A DNA stretch of 64,000 nt from Gluconacetobacter johannae (GTDB lineage Bacteria > Pseudomonadota > Alphaproteobacteria > Acetobacterales > Acetobacteraceae). The notes under the pieces are model-generated. The model saw only the letters and a program-made list of their open reading frames with translations, did not search any database and was not told the origin of the DNA. Below, one piece after another: positions 29,682 through 49,242 of this stretch. The stretch's first letter is position 1, and each line of letters begins with the position of its first letter. The translations under genes and the position numbers were made by a program. Location: positions 1 through 64,000 of the forward strand of contig NZ_JABEQH010000006.1 in the NCBI RefSeq assembly GCF_014174305.1, given 5' to 3'.

Positions 29682-30049
29682 CACAGCACCTCCGGTGCCA
29701 GCGAAATGATCTTCATGAACTTGCGCGCACGCAGTTCACGCACAACCGGCCCGAAGATGCGGGTGCCGATCGGCTCCTGCTGCTTGTTGATCAGGACGGC
29801 CGCGTTACGGTCGAAGCGGATGGCGCTGCCATCGGCGCGACGCACCGGGTAGGACGTGCGAACGATCACCGCCTGGTGAACGTCGCCCTTCTTGACCTTG
29901 CCGCGGGGGATCGCTTCCTTGACGGACACGACGATCACGTCGCCGACCGAGGCGGTCTTCCGCTTGGAACCGCCCAGCACCTTGATGCACTGCACCTGAC
30001 GCGCGCCCGAATTATCGGCGACGTCCAGGTTGGTCTCGGGATGGATCAT
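29681..30049 (-). CDS. rplN: 50S ribosomal protein L14
   Basis: This 122-residue protein, [20 protein letters not shown], ends [24 protein letters not shown], the standard L14 layout. It is the first gene of the classical spc block, 14 bp after rpsQ. Confidence 0.97.
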   Translation of the reverse strand: MIHPETNLDVADNSGARQVQCIKVLGGSKRKTASVGDVIVVSVKEAIPRGKVKKGDVHQAVIVRTSYPVRRADGSAIRFDRNAAVLINKQQEPIGTRIFGPVVRELRARKFMKIISLAPEVL

Positions 30050-30063
30050 AGCCTATGCCCTTC

Positions 30064-30342
30064 TTACGCCTGCGCGCCGGACGCGGTGTCGGCGGCGCCC
30101 AGCTGGGCACCGTTCCGGACAACCACGGTCCAGGTCTTGCGCTTGGAGATCGGCTTGCATTCTTCAATGCGTACCATGTCCCCAATCTTGCACTCGTTCA
30201 GCTCATCATGCGCCGCGTACTTCTTGGAGCGACGAATGAACTTCTTATACAGCGGATGAATGACCCGACGATCGACAAGGACGGTGACCGTCTTGTCCAT
30301 CTTGTCGCTGGTCACCCGTCCGGTCAGGACGCGCCTCGGCAT
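30064..30342 (-). CDS. rpsQ: 30S ribosomal protein S17
   Basis: This 92-residue protein has the OB-fold S17 core ([20 protein letters not shown], and [17 protein letters not shown]). MPRRVL at 30342 is the best start; a longer upstream reading is not supported. The tail of 15 residues is Ala/Gly-rich. Confidence 0.96.
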   Translation of the reverse strand: MPRRVLTGRVTSDKMDKTVTVLVDRRVIHPLYKKFIRRSKKYAAHDELNECKIGDMVRIEECKPISKRKTWTVVVRNGAQLGAADTASGAQA

Positions 30343-30355
30343 CGCCCGTCTCCCT

Positions 30356-30595
30356 TCAGGACTTCGCGGCCGACGCATTGGCGCCGGCAGCATTCTTCTT
30401 CAGCGCCTCGGACGCGATCGTCTTCACGCGGGCAATCTCACGACGCACCGTGCGAACACGAGCCTGCCCCTCATTCTGGCCAGTCGCGCGCTGGAACCGC
30501 AGGTTGAACTGCTCGCGCTTCAGGTCGATGAGAAGCGTCTCCAGTTCCTCGGCGGTCTTGGCACGCAGATCGGCCGGCTTGGTTGCCTTTGCCAT
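30356..30595 (-). CDS. rpmC: 50S ribosomal protein L29
   Basis: This 79-residue helical protein ([20 protein letters not shown], and [13 protein letters not shown]) forms part of the peptide-exit site. It starts one base after the rplP stop. Confidence 0.95.
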   Translation of the reverse strand: MAKATKPADLRAKTAEELETLLIDLKREQFNLRFQRATGQNEGQARVRTVRREIARVKTIASEALKKNAAGANASAAKS

Positions 30596-30596
30596 C

Positions 30597-31013
30597 TCAC
30601 GCCTCTCCGATACGGGTCACGAATTTGGTCTTGATCGGCAGCTTCGCAGCACCAAGGGCCAGCGCTTCACGCGCCAGCTCCGGCGGAACACCTTCGATCT
30701 CGAACAGGATACGACCCGGTTTCACACGGGCCACCCAGTATTCCGGCGACCCCTTGCCGGAGCCCATACGCACTTCCGCGGGCTTTGTCGAGACGGGAAG
30801 ATCGGGAAAGATCCGAATCCACACGCGACCGGCACGCTTCATCGCGCGGGTGATGGCCCGGCGGGAAGCTTCGATCTGCCGGGCGGTCACCCGCTCCGGC
30901 TCCAGGGCCTTCAGGCCGAACGCACCGAAATTCAGCGTCGTCCCGCCTTTCGCCAGCCCATGAATGCGGCCCTTGTGGGCCTTGCGGTACTTGGTCCGCT
31001 TTGGGGAAAGCAT
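30597..31013 (-). CDS. rplP: 50S ribosomal protein L16
   Basis: This 138-residue protein begins [20 protein letters not shown] and contains [25 protein letters not shown], typical of L16 near the A site. It follows rpsC after 55 bp. Confidence 0.97.
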   Translation of the reverse strand: MLSPKRTKYRKAHKGRIHGLAKGGTTLNFGAFGLKALEPERVTARQIEASRRAITRAMKRAGRVWIRIFPDLPVSTKPAEVRMGSGKGSPEYWVARVKPGRILFEIEGVPPELAREALALGAAKLPIKTKFVTRIGEA

Positions 31014-31068
31014 TGTTCTAAATCCTCACGCGCCGCCTGGCGCCCTTCTCGGTCCTAAGTCCCGCAGC

Positions 31069-31746
31069 TTAGCGCTGCGGGGCCTGCTCGGCGGCGCGAC
31101 GATCCTGCGCCATCGGATCCTGGGCAAGGATCTCGCCCTTGAAGATCCACACCTTCACACCGCAGGTGCCATAGGTGGTCTTCGCCGTGGCCACGCCGTA
31201 ATCGATGTCCGCGCGCAGCGTGTGCAGCGGAACCCGACCCTCGCGGTACCATTCGACGCGCGCGATCTCGGCGCCGCCCAGACGGCCGCCGCAATTGATC
31301 CGGATGCCCTGGGCGCCCAGACGCATGGCGGACTGCACGGCGCGCTTCATCGCACGGCGGAACGCCACGCGGCGCTCCAGCTGCTGGGCGATGTTCTCGG
31401 CGACCAGCGTCGCGTCGATTTCCGGCTTGCGAATCTCGACGATGTTCAGCGCGACATCGGTCTTGGCCATGCGGGCCAGGTCCTTGCGTAGCACGTCGAT
31501 GTCCTGGCCCTTCTTGCCGATCACGACGCCCGGACGGGCGGCGTAGATCGTCACGCGGGGCTTCTTGGCCGGACGCTCGATGACCACGCGGGACACGCCC
31601 GCGCCGGACAGCTTGCGACGCAGGTGCGAACGCAGCTTCAGGTCGTCATGCAGCAGGCGCGAATAATCGGCGCCCGCGTACCAACGGCTGTCCCAGGTGC
31701 GGTTGATGCCGAGCCGCAGCCCGATCGGATTGACTTTGTGCCCCAT
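31069..31746 (-). CDS. rpsC: 30S ribosomal protein S3
   Basis: This 225-residue protein, [20 protein letters not shown], has the KH-domain motif [11 protein letters not shown] and the C-terminal domain with [14 protein letters not shown]. It forms part of the mRNA entry site. It starts 2 bp after rplV. Confidence 0.97.
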   Translation of the reverse strand: MGHKVNPIGLRLGINRTWDSRWYAGADYSRLLHDDLKLRSHLRRKLSGAGVSRVVIERPAKKPRVTIYAARPGVVIGKKGQDIDVLRKDLARMAKTDVALNIVEIRKPEIDATLVAENIAQQLERRVAFRRAMKRAVQSAMRLGAQGIRINCGGRLGGAEIARVEWYREGRVPLHTLRADIDYGVATAKTTYGTCGVKVWIFKGEILAQDPMAQDRRAAEQAPQR

Positions 31747-31748
31747 GG

Positions 31749-32153
31749 TCAGGCCGCCTTCTGCTCGGTTGTCTCAGCCTCTGCCGCGCGCTCGGCCACG
31801 ACGATCTTCAGATGACTGAAGAACTTCTCGATGCGCGCCGAACGGCCACGGCCACGCGCATGGAAACGGCGCATGACGATCGACTTGCCGACCTCGGCCC
31901 GGACCACCACCAGCTGGTCGACGTCCAGCTGATGGTTGTTCTCGGCATTGGCGATCGCGCTTTCCAGCGTCTTCTTGACGTCGTGGGCAATCCGACGCTT
32001 CGAGAACGTCAGGATCGCCACGGCCTGCGACGCGGGCTTGTTGCGGATCAGGCCGGCGACCAGGTTCAGCTTGCGCGGGCTGACGCGGATGTTGCGCGTC
32101 AGGGCCTGCGCCTCGGTCTCCGCCAGCGTGCGGGGATGCTTAGGCTTGCTCAT
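31749..32153 (-). CDS. rplV: 50S ribosomal protein L22
   Basis: This 134-residue protein has [19 protein letters not shown] and the extended loop [23 protein letters not shown] that lines the peptide tunnel. N- and C-terminal extensions are variable. Confidence 0.97.
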   Translation of the reverse strand: MSKPKHPRTLAETEAQALTRNIRVSPRKLNLVAGLIRNKPASQAVAILTFSKRRIAHDVKKTLESAIANAENNHQLDVDQLVVVRAEVGKSIVMRRFHARGRGRSARIEKFFSHLKIVVAERAAEAETTEQKAA

Positions 32154-32154
32154 G

Positions 32155-32433
32155 TCAGCCCCGCTTCGCTTTCTTGTCCGAGGAGTGACCCGTAAAGGTA
32201 CGAGTCGGCGAGAATTCGCCGAACTTGTGCCCGACCATGTTCTCCGACACCTGAACGGGCAGGAACTTGCGCCCGTTATAGACGCCGAACGTCAGACCGA
32301 CGAACTGCGGCAGGATTGTCGAGCGACGCGACCAGATCTTGATCACTTCGTTACGGCCCGACGCGCGCGACGCATCGGCCTTGTTCAGTAGATACCCGTC
32401 CACGAACGGGCCCTTCCAGACGGAACGTGCCAT
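32155..32433 (-). CDS. rpsS: 30S ribosomal protein S19
   Basis: This 92-residue protein, [20 protein letters not shown], with [20 protein letters not shown] and [16 protein letters not shown], is a standard S19. Confidence 0.97.
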   Translation of the reverse strand: MARSVWKGPFVDGYLLNKADASRASGRNEVIKIWSRRSTILPQFVGLTFGVYNGRKFLPVQVSENMVGHKFGEFSPTRTFTGHSSDKKAKRG

Positions 32434-32445
32434 CTTCTTTGCCCC

Positions 32446-33276
32446 TTACTTGCCGGTCTTCCGGCGACGGATAATCAGACTGTCCGTACGCTTGTTGACC
32501 CTGGTCTTGTAACCCTTCGTCGGCTTGCCCCACGGCGTGACCGGATGACGGCCGCCCGAGGTGCGGCCTTCACCACCACCATGCGGATGGTCGACCGGGT
32601 TCATCACGACGCCACGATTGTGCGGACGACGACCCAGCCAGCGGTTGCGGCCCGCCTTGCCGAGATGCTGGTTCATGTTGTCCGGATTGGACACCGCACC
32701 GACGGTTGCCATGCATTCGCCGCGAACGACGCGCAGCTCACCGGACTGCAGCTTGATCTGGGCATAGCCGGCATCCTTGCCGACCAGCTGGGCATAGGTG
32801 CCCGCCGACCGCGCCATCTTGCCGCCGGCGCCCTGCTTCAGTTCGATGTTGTGCACGATCGTGCCGACCGGAATGGCCGACAGCGGCATCGCGTTGCCCG
32901 GCTTGATGTCGACGCGCGCGCCGGACACCACCTGGTCGCCCACCTTCAGGCGTTGCGGCGCCAGGATGTACGCCAGCTCGCCGTCCTCGTACTTCACCAG
33001 CGCGATGAAGGCGGTGCGGTTCGGGTCATATTCCAGACGCTCGACCGTGCCGGCCACATCGAACTTCCGCCGCTTGAAATCGACGAAACGATAGGACTGC
33101 TTGTGGCCGCCACCGATGAAGCGCGACGTCGTGCGCCCATGGTTGTTGCGTCCGCCGGACTTGTTCTTGCCTTCGGTCAGGCCCTTGACGGGCTTACCCT
33201 TCCAGAGCTCCTTGCGGTCGATCAGGACCGTCCCGCGCAGGCTGGGGGTGACCGGGTTAAAGTGCTTGAGTGCCAT
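32446..33276 (-). CDS. rplB: 50S ribosomal protein L2
   Basis: This 276-residue protein at the peptidyl-transferase region has [40 protein letters not shown] and the conserved [19 protein letters not shown] near residue 220-240. The length is normal. Confidence 0.98.
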   Translation of the reverse strand: MALKHFNPVTPSLRGTVLIDRKELWKGKPVKGLTEGKNKSGGRNNHGRTTSRFIGGGHKQSYRFVDFKRRKFDVAGTVERLEYDPNRTAFIALVKYEDGELAYILAPQRLKVGDQVVSGARVDIKPGNAMPLSAIPVGTIVHNIELKQGAGGKMARSAGTYAQLVGKDAGYAQIKLQSGELRVVRGECMATVGAVSNPDNMNQHLGKAGRNRWLGRRPHNRGVVMNPVDHPHGGGEGRTSGGRHPVTPWGKPTKGYKTRVNKRTDSLIIRRRKTGK

Positions 33277-33292
33277 GTCTTGCTACCCCGCG

Positions 33293-33628
33293 TCAGACCA
33301 GCTTCGCGGTCAGGTCGATGGACTGACCCTCGGCAAGCTGCACAAACGCCTTTTTCACATCCGAACGCTGGCCGGGACGGCCCTTGAAGCGCTTCGTCTT
33401 GCCCTTCTGGACAAGGGTGTTCACGCCCAGGACCTTCACGCCGAACAGCGTCTCCACCGCGACCTTGATCTCCGGCTTCGTGGCGTCGATCGCGACCTTG
33501 AAGGCCACCTGATTCTTCTCGGAAAGCGCGGTCGCCTTCTCGGTAATCAGCGGCGCGCGGACGATGTCGTACATCGCCTCGCGCGACATGCGCTCCGCCT
33601 TCTTGCGGATTGCGAGCACGTTGGTCAT
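33293..33628 (-). CDS. rplW: 50S ribosomal protein L23
   Basis: This 111-residue protein at the exit tunnel has [20 protein letters not shown] and [20 protein letters not shown]. The ATG at 33628 ([10 protein letters not shown]) overlaps the rplD stop by 4 bp; the first 18 residues are a modest extension relative to E. coli. Confidence 0.96.
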   Translation of the reverse strand: MTNVLAIRKKAERMSREAMYDIVRAPLITEKATALSEKNQVAFKVAIDATKPEIKVAVETLFGVKVLGVNTLVQKGKTKRFKGRPGQRSDVKKAFVQLAEGQSIDLTAKLV

Positions 33629-34239
33629 GCCAGGCGCTCCTTCAGGCCTTCGACGCCGGCGCGGGTGATCGCCAGCACATCGTGGTTGAGGATGTCGTAG
33701 ACGTTCGCGCCGATGGTCGGCAGCGCGTCGATCTTCGGCAGGTTGCGGGCGGCGCGGCCGAAATTCTCCTCGACCGTGGCATCCACGATCAGGGCCGACT
33801 TCCAACCCAGGGCCTTCACCTTCGCGGCCAGCTCGGACGTCTTGCCCGACACGGTCGCGGCTTCCAGCACCACCAGCTTGCCTTCCGCGGCCTTCTGCGA
33901 CAGCGCGGAAATCAGGCCCAGGCGACGCACCTTCTTCGGCAGGTCATAGCCATGGTCGCGGACGACCGGGCCATGAACGGCGCCACCGGTGCGGTACTGC
34001 GGCGCACGCAGCGAACCCTGGCGGGCGCTGCCGGTGCCTTTCTGGCGGTACGGCTTCTTGGTCGTGCCGGAGACTTCGCCCATCCCCTTGACCTTGTGCG
34101 TGCCGGCGCGGCGCTTGGCCAGCTGCCAGTGCACCACGCGCGCCATGATATCGGCCCGCGGCGTCGCCCCGAAAATCTCGTCCGGAAGGACGGCCGTGCC
34201 GGCGCTTCCGTTGTCGAGGGTTTTGATCTCGTAATCCAT
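33625..34239 (-). CDS. rplD: 50S ribosomal protein L4
   Basis: This 204-residue protein has the tunnel loop ([20 protein letters not shown]) and [20 protein letters not shown]. In E. coli L4 also represses the S10 operon; here the matching leader would be the tuf-rpsJ spacer. Confidence 0.97.
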   Translation of the reverse strand: MDYEIKTLDNGSAGTAVLPDEIFGATPRADIMARVVHWQLAKRRAGTHKVKGMGEVSGTTKKPYRQKGTGSARQGSLRAPQYRTGGAVHGPVVRDHGYDLPKKVRRLGLISALSQKAAEGKLVVLEAATVSGKTSELAAKVKALGWKSALIVDATVEENFGRAARNLPKIDALPTIGANVYDILNHDVLAITRAGVEGLKERLA

Positions 34240-34251
34240 TGCCCTCTATCC

Positions 34252-34935
34252 TCAGCCCGCAGCCGCAACCAGGGCCGCCGGATACGGCGCCTCGGCATGA
34301 CGGGCCTTCTTGATCGCATCACGAACCAGAACCAGCTCGTTCTTTCCGCCGGGCACCGAGCCACGGACCATGAGCAGATTCTTCTCGGCATCCACCGCCG
34401 CCACCTCAAGGTTGAGGGTGGTCACGCGCTCGGACCCGAGATGGCCGGCCATTTTCTTGTTCTTGAAGGTCTTGCCCGGGTCCTGGCGGTTACCGGTCGA
34501 ACCATGCGAACGATGGCTGACGGACACGCCGTGGGTAGCCTCGAGACCCGCGAAGTTCCAGCGCTTCATGGCGCCGGCGAAGCCCTTGCCCTTGCTGGTG
34601 GAGGTCACGTCGACCTTCTGCCCCACCACGAAATGGGCTGCCGACAGCGTGGCGCCCGATTCCAGCACGGCATCTTCCGCAACGCGGAACTCGGCCAGCT
34701 TCTTCTTGGGTTCAACCTTCACACGGGCAAAATGGCCGCGGTTCGGCTTGGAGACGTTCTTCACCTTGGCATCGCCGAAACCCAGCTGCACGGCGGTATA
34801 GCCGTCGCGGTCCTGGGTACGGACGTCCACCACCTGCAAATTATCCACATGCAGGACGGTGACGGGCACATGGGTGCCGTCTTCCTTAAACAGCCGGGTC
34901 ATGCCCAGCTTCTTTGCGATCAATCCGGTGCGCAT
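34252..34935 (-). CDS. rplC: 50S ribosomal protein L3
   Basis: This 227-residue protein begins [20 protein letters not shown] and has the signature [21 protein letters not shown] and [18 protein letters not shown]. The start at 34935 is 10 bp from the rpsJ stop; the in-frame extension into rpsJ is rejected. Confidence 0.97.
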   Translation of the reverse strand: MRTGLIAKKLGMTRLFKEDGTHVPVTVLHVDNLQVVDVRTQDRDGYTAVQLGFGDAKVKNVSKPNRGHFARVKVEPKKKLAEFRVAEDAVLESGATLSAAHFVVGQKVDVTSTSKGKGFAGAMKRWNFAGLEATHGVSVSHRSHGSTGNRQDPGKTFKNKKMAGHLGSERVTTLNLEVAAVDAEKNLLMVRGSVPGGKNELVLVRDAIKKARHAEAPYPAALVAAAG

Positions 34936-34945
34936 CGTCTGGACC

Positions 34946-35254
34946 TTAAAGTTTGATCTCGACATCCACGCCAGCGGCGAGGTCGAGCTTCATGAGGGCG
35001 TCCACGGTCTGCGGGGTCGGCTCGACAATGTCGAGCAGCCGGCGATGAGTCCGAATCTCGAACTGCTCGCGGCTTTTCTTGTCCACGTGGGGAGAGCGGT
35101 TCACGGTGAACCGTTCGATATGCGTCGGCAGCGGGATAGGACCCCGAACCCGCGCACCCGTACGCTTCGCCGTGTTGACGATCTCTTTGGTGCTGTTATC
35201 GAGCACCCGATGATCGTACGCCTTCAGGCGAATGCGGATGTTCTGGTTGTCCAT
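34946..35254 (-). CDS. rpsJ: 30S ribosomal protein S10
   Basis: This 102-residue protein, [20 protein letters not shown], with [20 protein letters not shown], is typical S10 (NusE). It is the first gene of the S10 block and follows tuf after 104 bp that contain a strong hairpin. Confidence 0.97.
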   Translation of the reverse strand: MDNQNIRIRLKAYDHRVLDNSTKEIVNTAKRTGARVRGPIPLPTHIERFTVNRSPHVDKKSREQFEIRTHRRLLDIVEPTPQTVDALMKLDLAAGVDVEIKL

Positions 35255-35306
35255 CGTCTGTTCAGTCCAACTTTACTGGTTCGGGGGAACCCGAGCCGCC
35301 AAAGGA

Positions 35307-35336
35307 GACCCCGGCCGGATCGCTCCGGCCGGGGTC
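35307..35336 (-). terminator. Strong tuf-rpsJ intercistronic hairpin
   Basis: A perfect 13-bp stem (35307-35319 with 35324-35336) with a 4-nt loop lies 22 bp after the tuf stop. On the transcribed strand the loop reads GCGA, a stable GNRA tetraloop, and the stem is followed only by a weak pyrimidine stretch (TCTCCTTT). It may be a partial terminator, a processing site or part of an S10 leader. Confidence 0.6.
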
Positions 35337-35358
35337 GCCAGTTCTGGTGAAGACCCGA

Positions 35359-36549
<1,191 letters not shown>

Positions 36550-36599
36550 CGTCTGTCTCCGTTACCTCGGCGTTCGGGCCGGGAGTCGGGTTGAAATGT

Positions 36600-36628
36600 T
36601 CCTAACCGGAAGCGTGCCGGTCTTTAAA
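36600..36628 (-). promoter_or_regulatory. Possible tuf promoter
   Basis: In the 94-bp rpsG-tuf gap the transcribed strand has TTTAAA (36628-36623) and TTAGGA (36605-36600) with a 17-bp spacer. The -10 resembles that proposed for rplK (TTAGGG). A short inverted repeat (CCGGT/ACCGG, 36617-36632) overlaps the -35. It would give EF-Tu its own promoter. Confidence 0.4.
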
Positions 36629-36643
36629 CCGGACCAGCAGCCC

Positions 36644-37120
36644 TTACCAGCGGTAATGGCTGAACGCCTTGTTCGCCTCGGCCATGCGATGCGTGTCTTC
36701 GCGCTTCTTCACGGCGGCGCCGCGATTGTTGACCGCGTCGAGCAGCTCGTTGGACAGGCGCTCCTGCATCGTGTTCTCGCCGCGCTTGCGCGAGGCGTCG
36801 ATCAGCCAGCGGATGGCCAGCGCCTGACGGCGCTCGGCACGCACCTCGACGGGCACCTGGTAGGTCGCGCCGCCGACGCGCCGCGAGCGAACCTCGACAG
36901 CCGGCTTCACATTGTCCAGGGCGCCGTGGAACATCACCACAGGGTCGGCGGACGCACCGCCGCGACGACGCATCACCTCAAGGGCACCATAGACGATGCC
37001 TTCGGCGGTGGACTTCTTGCCGTCGTACATCAGCGCATTCATGAAGCGCGTGATGACGACGTCACCAAATTTGGGATCGGGAAGAATCTCGCGCTTCACG
37101 GCGCGATGACGGCGACTCAT
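36644..37120 (-). CDS. rpsG: 30S ribosomal protein S7
   Basis: This 158-residue protein, [20 protein letters not shown], has the core [20 protein letters not shown] and [21 protein letters not shown] and ends in KAFSHYRW. It is two residues longer than the commonest form. It lies 15 bp after rpsL. Confidence 0.97.
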   Translation of the reverse strand: MSRRHRAVKREILPDPKFGDVVITRFMNALMYDGKKSTAEGIVYGALEVMRRRGGASADPVVMFHGALDNVKPAVEVRSRRVGGATYQVPVEVRAERRQALAIRWLIDASRKRGENTMQERLSNELLDAVNNRGAAVKKREDTHRMAEANKAFSHYRW

Positions 37121-37135
37121 GCCTGGTTATTCCTT

Positions 37136-37507
37136 TTACTTCGGACGCTTCGCGCCATAGAGCGAGCGACGCTGACGACGCTTGGCGATACCCTGGGTAT
37201 CCAGAACGCCACGCAGGATGTGATAGCGCACGCCCGGAAGATCCTTGACGCGGCCGCCGCGGATCAGGACCACACTGTGCTCCTGCAGGTTGTGGCCTTC
37301 ACCCGGGATGTAGCTGACGACCTCATAGCCGTTCGTCAGACGCACCTTGGCAACCTTACGCAGGGCCGAGTTCGGCTTCTTCGGTGTGGTTGTGTAGACG
37401 CGCGTGCAGACGCCGCGCTTCTGCGGGCAACCCTGCAGCGCAGGCACCTTGTTGCGCTTGGCTGCGGGCTCGCGGCCTTTGGCGATCAGCTGGTTGATGG
37501 TCGGCAT
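37136..37507 (-). CDS. rpsL: 30S ribosomal protein S12
   Basis: This 123-residue decoding-centre protein begins [20 protein letters not shown]. The lysines whose mutation gives streptomycin resistance are wild type ([12 protein letters not shown] and [13 protein letters not shown]). It is the first gene of the str block and has its own promoter about 220 bp upstream. Confidence 0.97.
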   Translation of the reverse strand: MPTINQLIAKGREPAAKRNKVPALQGCPQKRGVCTRVYTTTPKKPNSALRKVAKVRLTNGYEVVSYIPGEGHNLQEHSVVLIRGGRVKDLPGVRYHILRGVLDTQGIAKRRQRRSLYGAKRPK

Positions 37508-37723
37508 ACGCCTTTCCCGATCCTTACAAATTTCGGCCGGCCAACCGCGTATCGGGCTGCCGACTGTCGTTCACAACAAAATCCCATCGAATGAGCATCA
37601 TTCGCCTGGGCATCATATTAACATCCGGCCTTGGCGACCCCTGAGGGCCACGGCGCCGCATGCCTGCATGCTGCATTCGACGGCCAACGACGTCCTGCGA
37701 GACGGGGCTAGCCGAGGGCGCGG

Positions 37724-37752
37724 AACCTACGAGGCGCACGGCCCGGAGTCAA
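37724..37752 (-). promoter_or_regulatory. Promoter of the rpsL-rpsG-tuf block
   Basis: On the transcribed strand TTGACT (37752-37747) and TAGGTT (37729-37724) are exactly 17 bp apart. They are followed by a GC-rich discriminator (CCGCGCCC), as expected for a growth-rate-controlled ribosomal promoter. A GANTC site (37746-37750) overlaps the -35 and could place the promoter under CcrM methylation control. Confidence 0.6.
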
Positions 37753-37892
37753 GTAGTACCTCGGGATTCGCGGCCAGATTCCGCCGAAGCTCCCCCGTTC
37801 GACCGCCATATCCGGCATGCGGCGGCAGCAGATCCGCGGGCGCCGACGCCCTATCCCACATCTATCCGATTCGGGCGAGTCCGGACTCGGAT

Positions 37893-37928
37893 AAAAAAAG
37901 GGCCGGGTGTCGCCACCCGGCCCTTTTT
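37893..37928. terminator. Intrinsic terminator of rpoBC
   Basis: A 10-bp GC stem (GGGCCGGGTG 37900-37909 with CACCCGGCCC 37914-37923) is extended by A/T pairs, with an A7 run on the left (T-run on the transcribed strand) and T5 on the right. The loop reads GCGA on the - strand. It lies about 16 bp after the rpoC stop. Confidence 0.92.
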
Positions 37929-37944
37929 CCCGATTCCGGACGGC

Positions 37945-46413
<8,469 letters not shown>

Positions 46414-46573
46414 CGTCTATCCTGCCCCCATCCCCAACGGCCCCAAATCCCCGCGCCCTGCGGCGAACACCGCGGCGACCGGAAACGGACCATCAAATAC
46501 CGCCTTGTGCGGTCGCCGGCCGGCAGCGGCCCGCGACCTGCCCACCCCAAAGGATAGGCCCTCTACCGCCAAA

Positions 46574-46642
46574 GGCGCCCGAGACCTCGCGGTCAGGGCG
46601 CCAGAACGGCCAAGGGGGCGGGAACCATCAGGTGTCCCGCCC
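46574..46642 (-). promoter_or_regulatory. Two hairpins in the rplL-rpoB spacer
   Basis: In the 285-bp gap between rplL and rpoB, GGCGCCC (46574-46580) pairs with GGGCGCC (46596-46602) around an inner GACC/GGTC stem whose loop reads GCGA on the transcribed strand. A second stem (GGGCGGGA/TCCCGCCC, 46616-46642) lies closer to rplL. Neither has a T-run. In E. coli this spacer holds an attenuator and RNase III site, and a similar role is likely. Confidence 0.5.
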
Positions 46643-46698
46643 TCGCTCGGTTAGATCAGGAGCGGCGACCCACATGGGGCCGCCGGCAACCCGGCAGA

Positions 46699-47070
46699 TT
46701 ACTTCACTTCGACAGACGCGCCGTTCTCTTCAAGAACCTTCTTGATCTTCTCGGCTTCGTCCTTCGTCACGCCTTCCTTCACGGTCTTCGGCGCGCCTTC
46801 GACCAGATCCTTGGCTTCCTTCAGGCCCAGGCCGGTGATGGTGCGGATTTCCTTGATGACGTTGATCTTCTTGTCACCGGCCTTCGCGAGGACGACGGTG
46901 AATTCGGTCTGCTCTTCCGCCGGGGCGGCGGCAGCGGCCGGCGCGGCGGCAACGGCGACCGGAGCGGCGGCGGAAACGCCCCACTTCTCTTCGAGCAGCT
47001 TGGAGAGCTCGGCAGCCTCGAGAACGGTGAGGGCGGACAGCTCGTCAACGAGTTTGGTCAGATCGGCCAT
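46699..47070 (-). CDS. rplL: 50S ribosomal protein L7/L12
   Basis: This 123-residue stalk protein has the N-terminal dimerisation region, an Ala-rich hinge (about 38-53) and the factor-binding C-terminal domain ([20 protein letters not shown], and [20 protein letters not shown]). It lies 101 bp after rplJ. Confidence 0.98.
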   Translation of the reverse strand: MADLTKLVDELSALTVLEAAELSKLLEEKWGVSAAAPVAVAAAPAAAAAPAEEQTEFTVVLAKAGDKKINVIKEIRTITGLGLKEAKDLVEGAPKTVKEGVTKDEAEKIKKVLEENGASVEVK

Positions 47071-47171
47071 GATTCGGTCTTCCTAATGTATACACTGATT
47101 GGCGCAACACAATCCCGATTTCACGAGACTGTGCGAATTTCATCGCCCCGCGCATGCGGGGCGCATATGGC

Positions 47172-47690
47172 TCAGGCAGCCTCGTCCTTCTTGGCGTAGG
47201 CCCCGAAAACCCGCGCAAGCTGTCCGGCCGGCGCCTGGAGGACACCCGCGATGCGCGTGGCCGGCGTGGAGATAAGCCCCACCAGCTGCGCCCGGAGCGT
47301 ATCCAGGGACGGCAGCTCGGCCAGCGCCTTGATCCCATCCACATTCAGTGTCTGGGTTCCAAGCGCTCCACCGAGCACGACAAGCTTTTCGTTGGTCTTG
47401 GCGAACTCGACAAGCACCTTGGCCACCGCCACAGGATCCGCCGACCACGACAATGCGGTCGGCCCCTTCAGCAGCGGCGAGATGCCTTCGAATCGGGTCC
47501 CTGCCAGGGCGAGGTTGGCCAGCCGGTTCTTCGCGACCTTGTAAGTCGCTCCAGCCGCGCGCACACGCCGCCGCAATTCCGTCGCATCAGCCACCGTCAG
47601 CCCGTCATTACGGGTGACAACGACCATGGACGTATCGGCGAACACGGCCGCGAGGGAGGCAACAAACTCCCGCTTCTCCGTACGGTCCAA
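47172..47690 (-). CDS. rplJ: 50S ribosomal protein L10
   Basis: The protein ([20 protein letters not shown] at the start, then [15 protein letters not shown]) is the L10 base of the stalk. A TTG start at 47690 gives 172 residues, the usual length, and aligns with the family's MDRxEKREFV opening; GGAG lies upstream. An ATG at 47720 would add ten basic residues ([10 protein letters not shown]) not usual for L10. The TTG start is preferred but not certain. L10 with L7/L12 typically represses its own leader. Confidence 0.9.
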   Translation of the reverse strand: MDRTEKREFVASLAAVFADTSMVVVTRNDGLTVADATELRRRVRAAGATYKVAKNRLANLALAGTRFEGISPLLKGPTALSWSADPVAVAKVLVEFAKTNEKLVVLGGALGTQTLNVDGIKALAELPSLDTLRAQLVGLISTPATRIAGVLQAPAGQLARVFGAYAKKDEAA

Positions 47691-48007
47691 TTCCCGTCTC
47701 CGTCGTGACCCGCCAGACATGGCCTGGCAGGCCGGGTTTACCCAAGGAAGGCACGGCCACCGGGGCCGCCCCTCCGGTTCGCCTGTCCTGTGCAACGGAA
47801 CAACCAGTGCGGGCGGATGATCCGCCCCAATCCGGCAATCCCCGTCTTCCGTGTGCGGCCCCCGCGGGGGCCATCAAGGCATGCGCCACATCCGGTCATG
47901 GACAGGTTCGGAAGACCGGGGCGCGCCCCCATGGAATGGGAAGTGCGCCCCGCCTCCTGTCCGCCGCGCGCCCTGGGGACAGGGGCGCGGCGTCATCTCT
48001 GGTGCGA
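47691..48007 (-). promoter_or_regulatory. rplA-rplJ spacer / probable L10 leader
   Basis: These 317 bp hold no gene. The transcribed strand has several hairpins: one directly after the rplA stop (47963-47973 with 47983-47991), an overlapping one (CCTGTCC 47956-47962 with GGACAGG 47977-47983), a 16-bp perfect palindrome (47857-47872) and GGGCGGA/TCCGCCC (47811-47827). The position matches the autoregulatory L10 leader of other bacteria. No promoter was identified. Confidence 0.5.
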
Positions 48008-48703
48008 TCAGCCCGCCGAGAAGGCGGACACGTCGACGCGGATACCCGCCCCCATGGTCGAGGACAGGGCGGCCTTCCGCAGATAGGTGCCCTTGGCGCC
48101 CGACGGCTTGGCCTTCTGCACCGCATCGACGAACGCGCGGATGTTCTCGGCCAGCTTGTCGCCGTCGAACGACGCCTTGCCGATGCCGGCATGGATGATG
48201 CCGGCCTTTTCGGCGCGGTACTCGACCTGGCCGGACTTGGCCGCCGTGACGGCGCCCTTGACGTCCATGGTCACGGTGCCGAGCTTGGGGTTCGGCATCA
48301 GGCCGCGCGGACCCAGGATCTTGCCCAGGCGACCGACCAGGGCCATCATGTCCGGGGTCGCGATGCAGCGATCGAACGCGATTTCACCAGCCTGCACCTT
48401 CTCGGCCAGGTCATCGGCGCCGACGACATCGGCGCCGGCGGCCAGCGCCTCCTCGGCCTTCGCGCCGCGGGCGAACACGCCGACGCGCAGCGTCTTGCCC
48501 GTGCCGTTCGGCAGGGACAGCAGGCCACGGACCATCTGGTCGGCATGGCGCGGGTCGATGCCCAGGTTCAGCGAGATCTCGATCGTCTCGTCGAACTTGG
48601 CGGTCGCGCCCTGCTTCACCAGGCCGATGGCCTCGTCCAGGCTGTACTGCTTGTTACGATCGATCGTGGCGCGCACGGCCGCCAGACGCTTGTTCTTCGC
48701 CAT
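48008..48703 (-). CDS. rplA: 50S ribosomal protein L1
   Basis: This 231-residue protein, [20 protein letters not shown], has [14 protein letters not shown], the switch region [20 protein letters not shown] and a second rRNA-binding segment near the end. It lies 4 bp after rplK, an arrangement under L1 feedback in other bacteria. Confidence 0.98.
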   Translation of the reverse strand: MAKNKRLAAVRATIDRNKQYSLDEAIGLVKQGATAKFDETIEISLNLGIDPRHADQMVRGLLSLPNGTGKTLRVGVFARGAKAEEALAAGADVVGADDLAEKVQAGEIAFDRCIATPDMMALVGRLGKILGPRGLMPNPKLGTVTMDVKGAVTAAKSGQVEYRAEKAGIIHAGIGKASFDGDKLAENIRAFVDAVQKAKPSGAKGTYLRKAALSSTMGAGIRVDVSAFSAG

Positions 48704-48707
48704 GGAA

Positions 48708-49142
48708 TCAGCCCTCCACCACCGTAAGGCCCATCGCCCGGGCCGAGCCGATCAGCATACGCACGGCCCCGTCCAGATCGTTGGCATTCATGTCCTGCTT
48801 CTTCTGTTCCGCGATCTCGCGCAGCTGCGCCATCGTGACGCTGCCGACGGCCGCGGACTTGCCCACGGTCGAGCTGCCCTTCTTGATGTTGGCGGCCTTC
48901 ATGAGGAAGTAGGTGTTCGGCGGGGTCTTCGTGATGAACGTGAACGTCCGGTCGGCGAACGCGGTGATGACCACCGGGATCGGCATGCCGGGTTCCAGAC
49001 CCTGGGTCTTGGCGTTGAACTCCTTGCAGAACTGCATGATGTTCAGGCCGCGCTGACCCAGCGCCGGGCCGACCGGCGGGGACGGATTCGCCTTGCCGGC
49101 GGGAATTTGCAACTTGATGTAGCCAACGATCTTCTTGGCCAT
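48708..49142 (-). CDS. rplK: 50S ribosomal protein L11
   Basis: This 144-residue protein begins [20 protein letters not shown] and has [22 protein letters not shown]. The ATG at 49142 follows GGAG at 9 bp. It is the first gene of the L11-beta' cluster; no secE or nusG precedes it. Confidence 0.98.
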   Translation of the reverse strand: MAKKIVGYIKLQIPAGKANPSPPVGPALGQRGLNIMQFCKEFNAKTQGLEPGMPIPVVITAFADRTFTFITKTPPNTYFLMKAANIKKGSSTVGKSAAVGSVTMAQLREIAEQKKQDMNANDLDGAVRMLIGSARAMGLTVVEG

Positions 49143-49190
49143 ATCCGGGTCTCCTGACTGTTTCACCCGGACCGCGGTTCAGGCGGCCGC

Positions 49191-49210
49191 CCGCCGCCCG
49201 GGGGCGGCGG
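49191..49210. repeat. GC-rich hairpin upstream of rplK
   Basis: An 8-bp perfect stem (CCGCCGCC/GGCGGCGG) with a 4-nt loop lies in the rplK leader, between the proposed promoter and the ribosome binding site. There is no T-run. It may form a leader structure in the rplK mRNA. Confidence 0.4.
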
Positions 49211-49242
49211 CAGCGGTCTCCCGCGTTCCGTAGGAGGCGGGT

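Larger units (their letters stand above)
37508..37944 (-). other. rpoC-rpsL intergenic region (437 bp)
   Basis: No gene is seen here. The region holds the rpoC terminator (37893-37928), the palindrome CGAGTCCGGACTCG (37876-37889), the proposed rpsL promoter (37724-37752) and a leader of about 200 nt. Seven GANTC sites lie between 37746 and 37936. Confidence 0.6.

Noticed and set aside
49191..49210. GC hairpin before rplK as an intrinsic terminator of the efflux operon
   Set aside because: There is no T-run on either side and it lies downstream of the proposed rplK promoter; kept only as a leader repeat.
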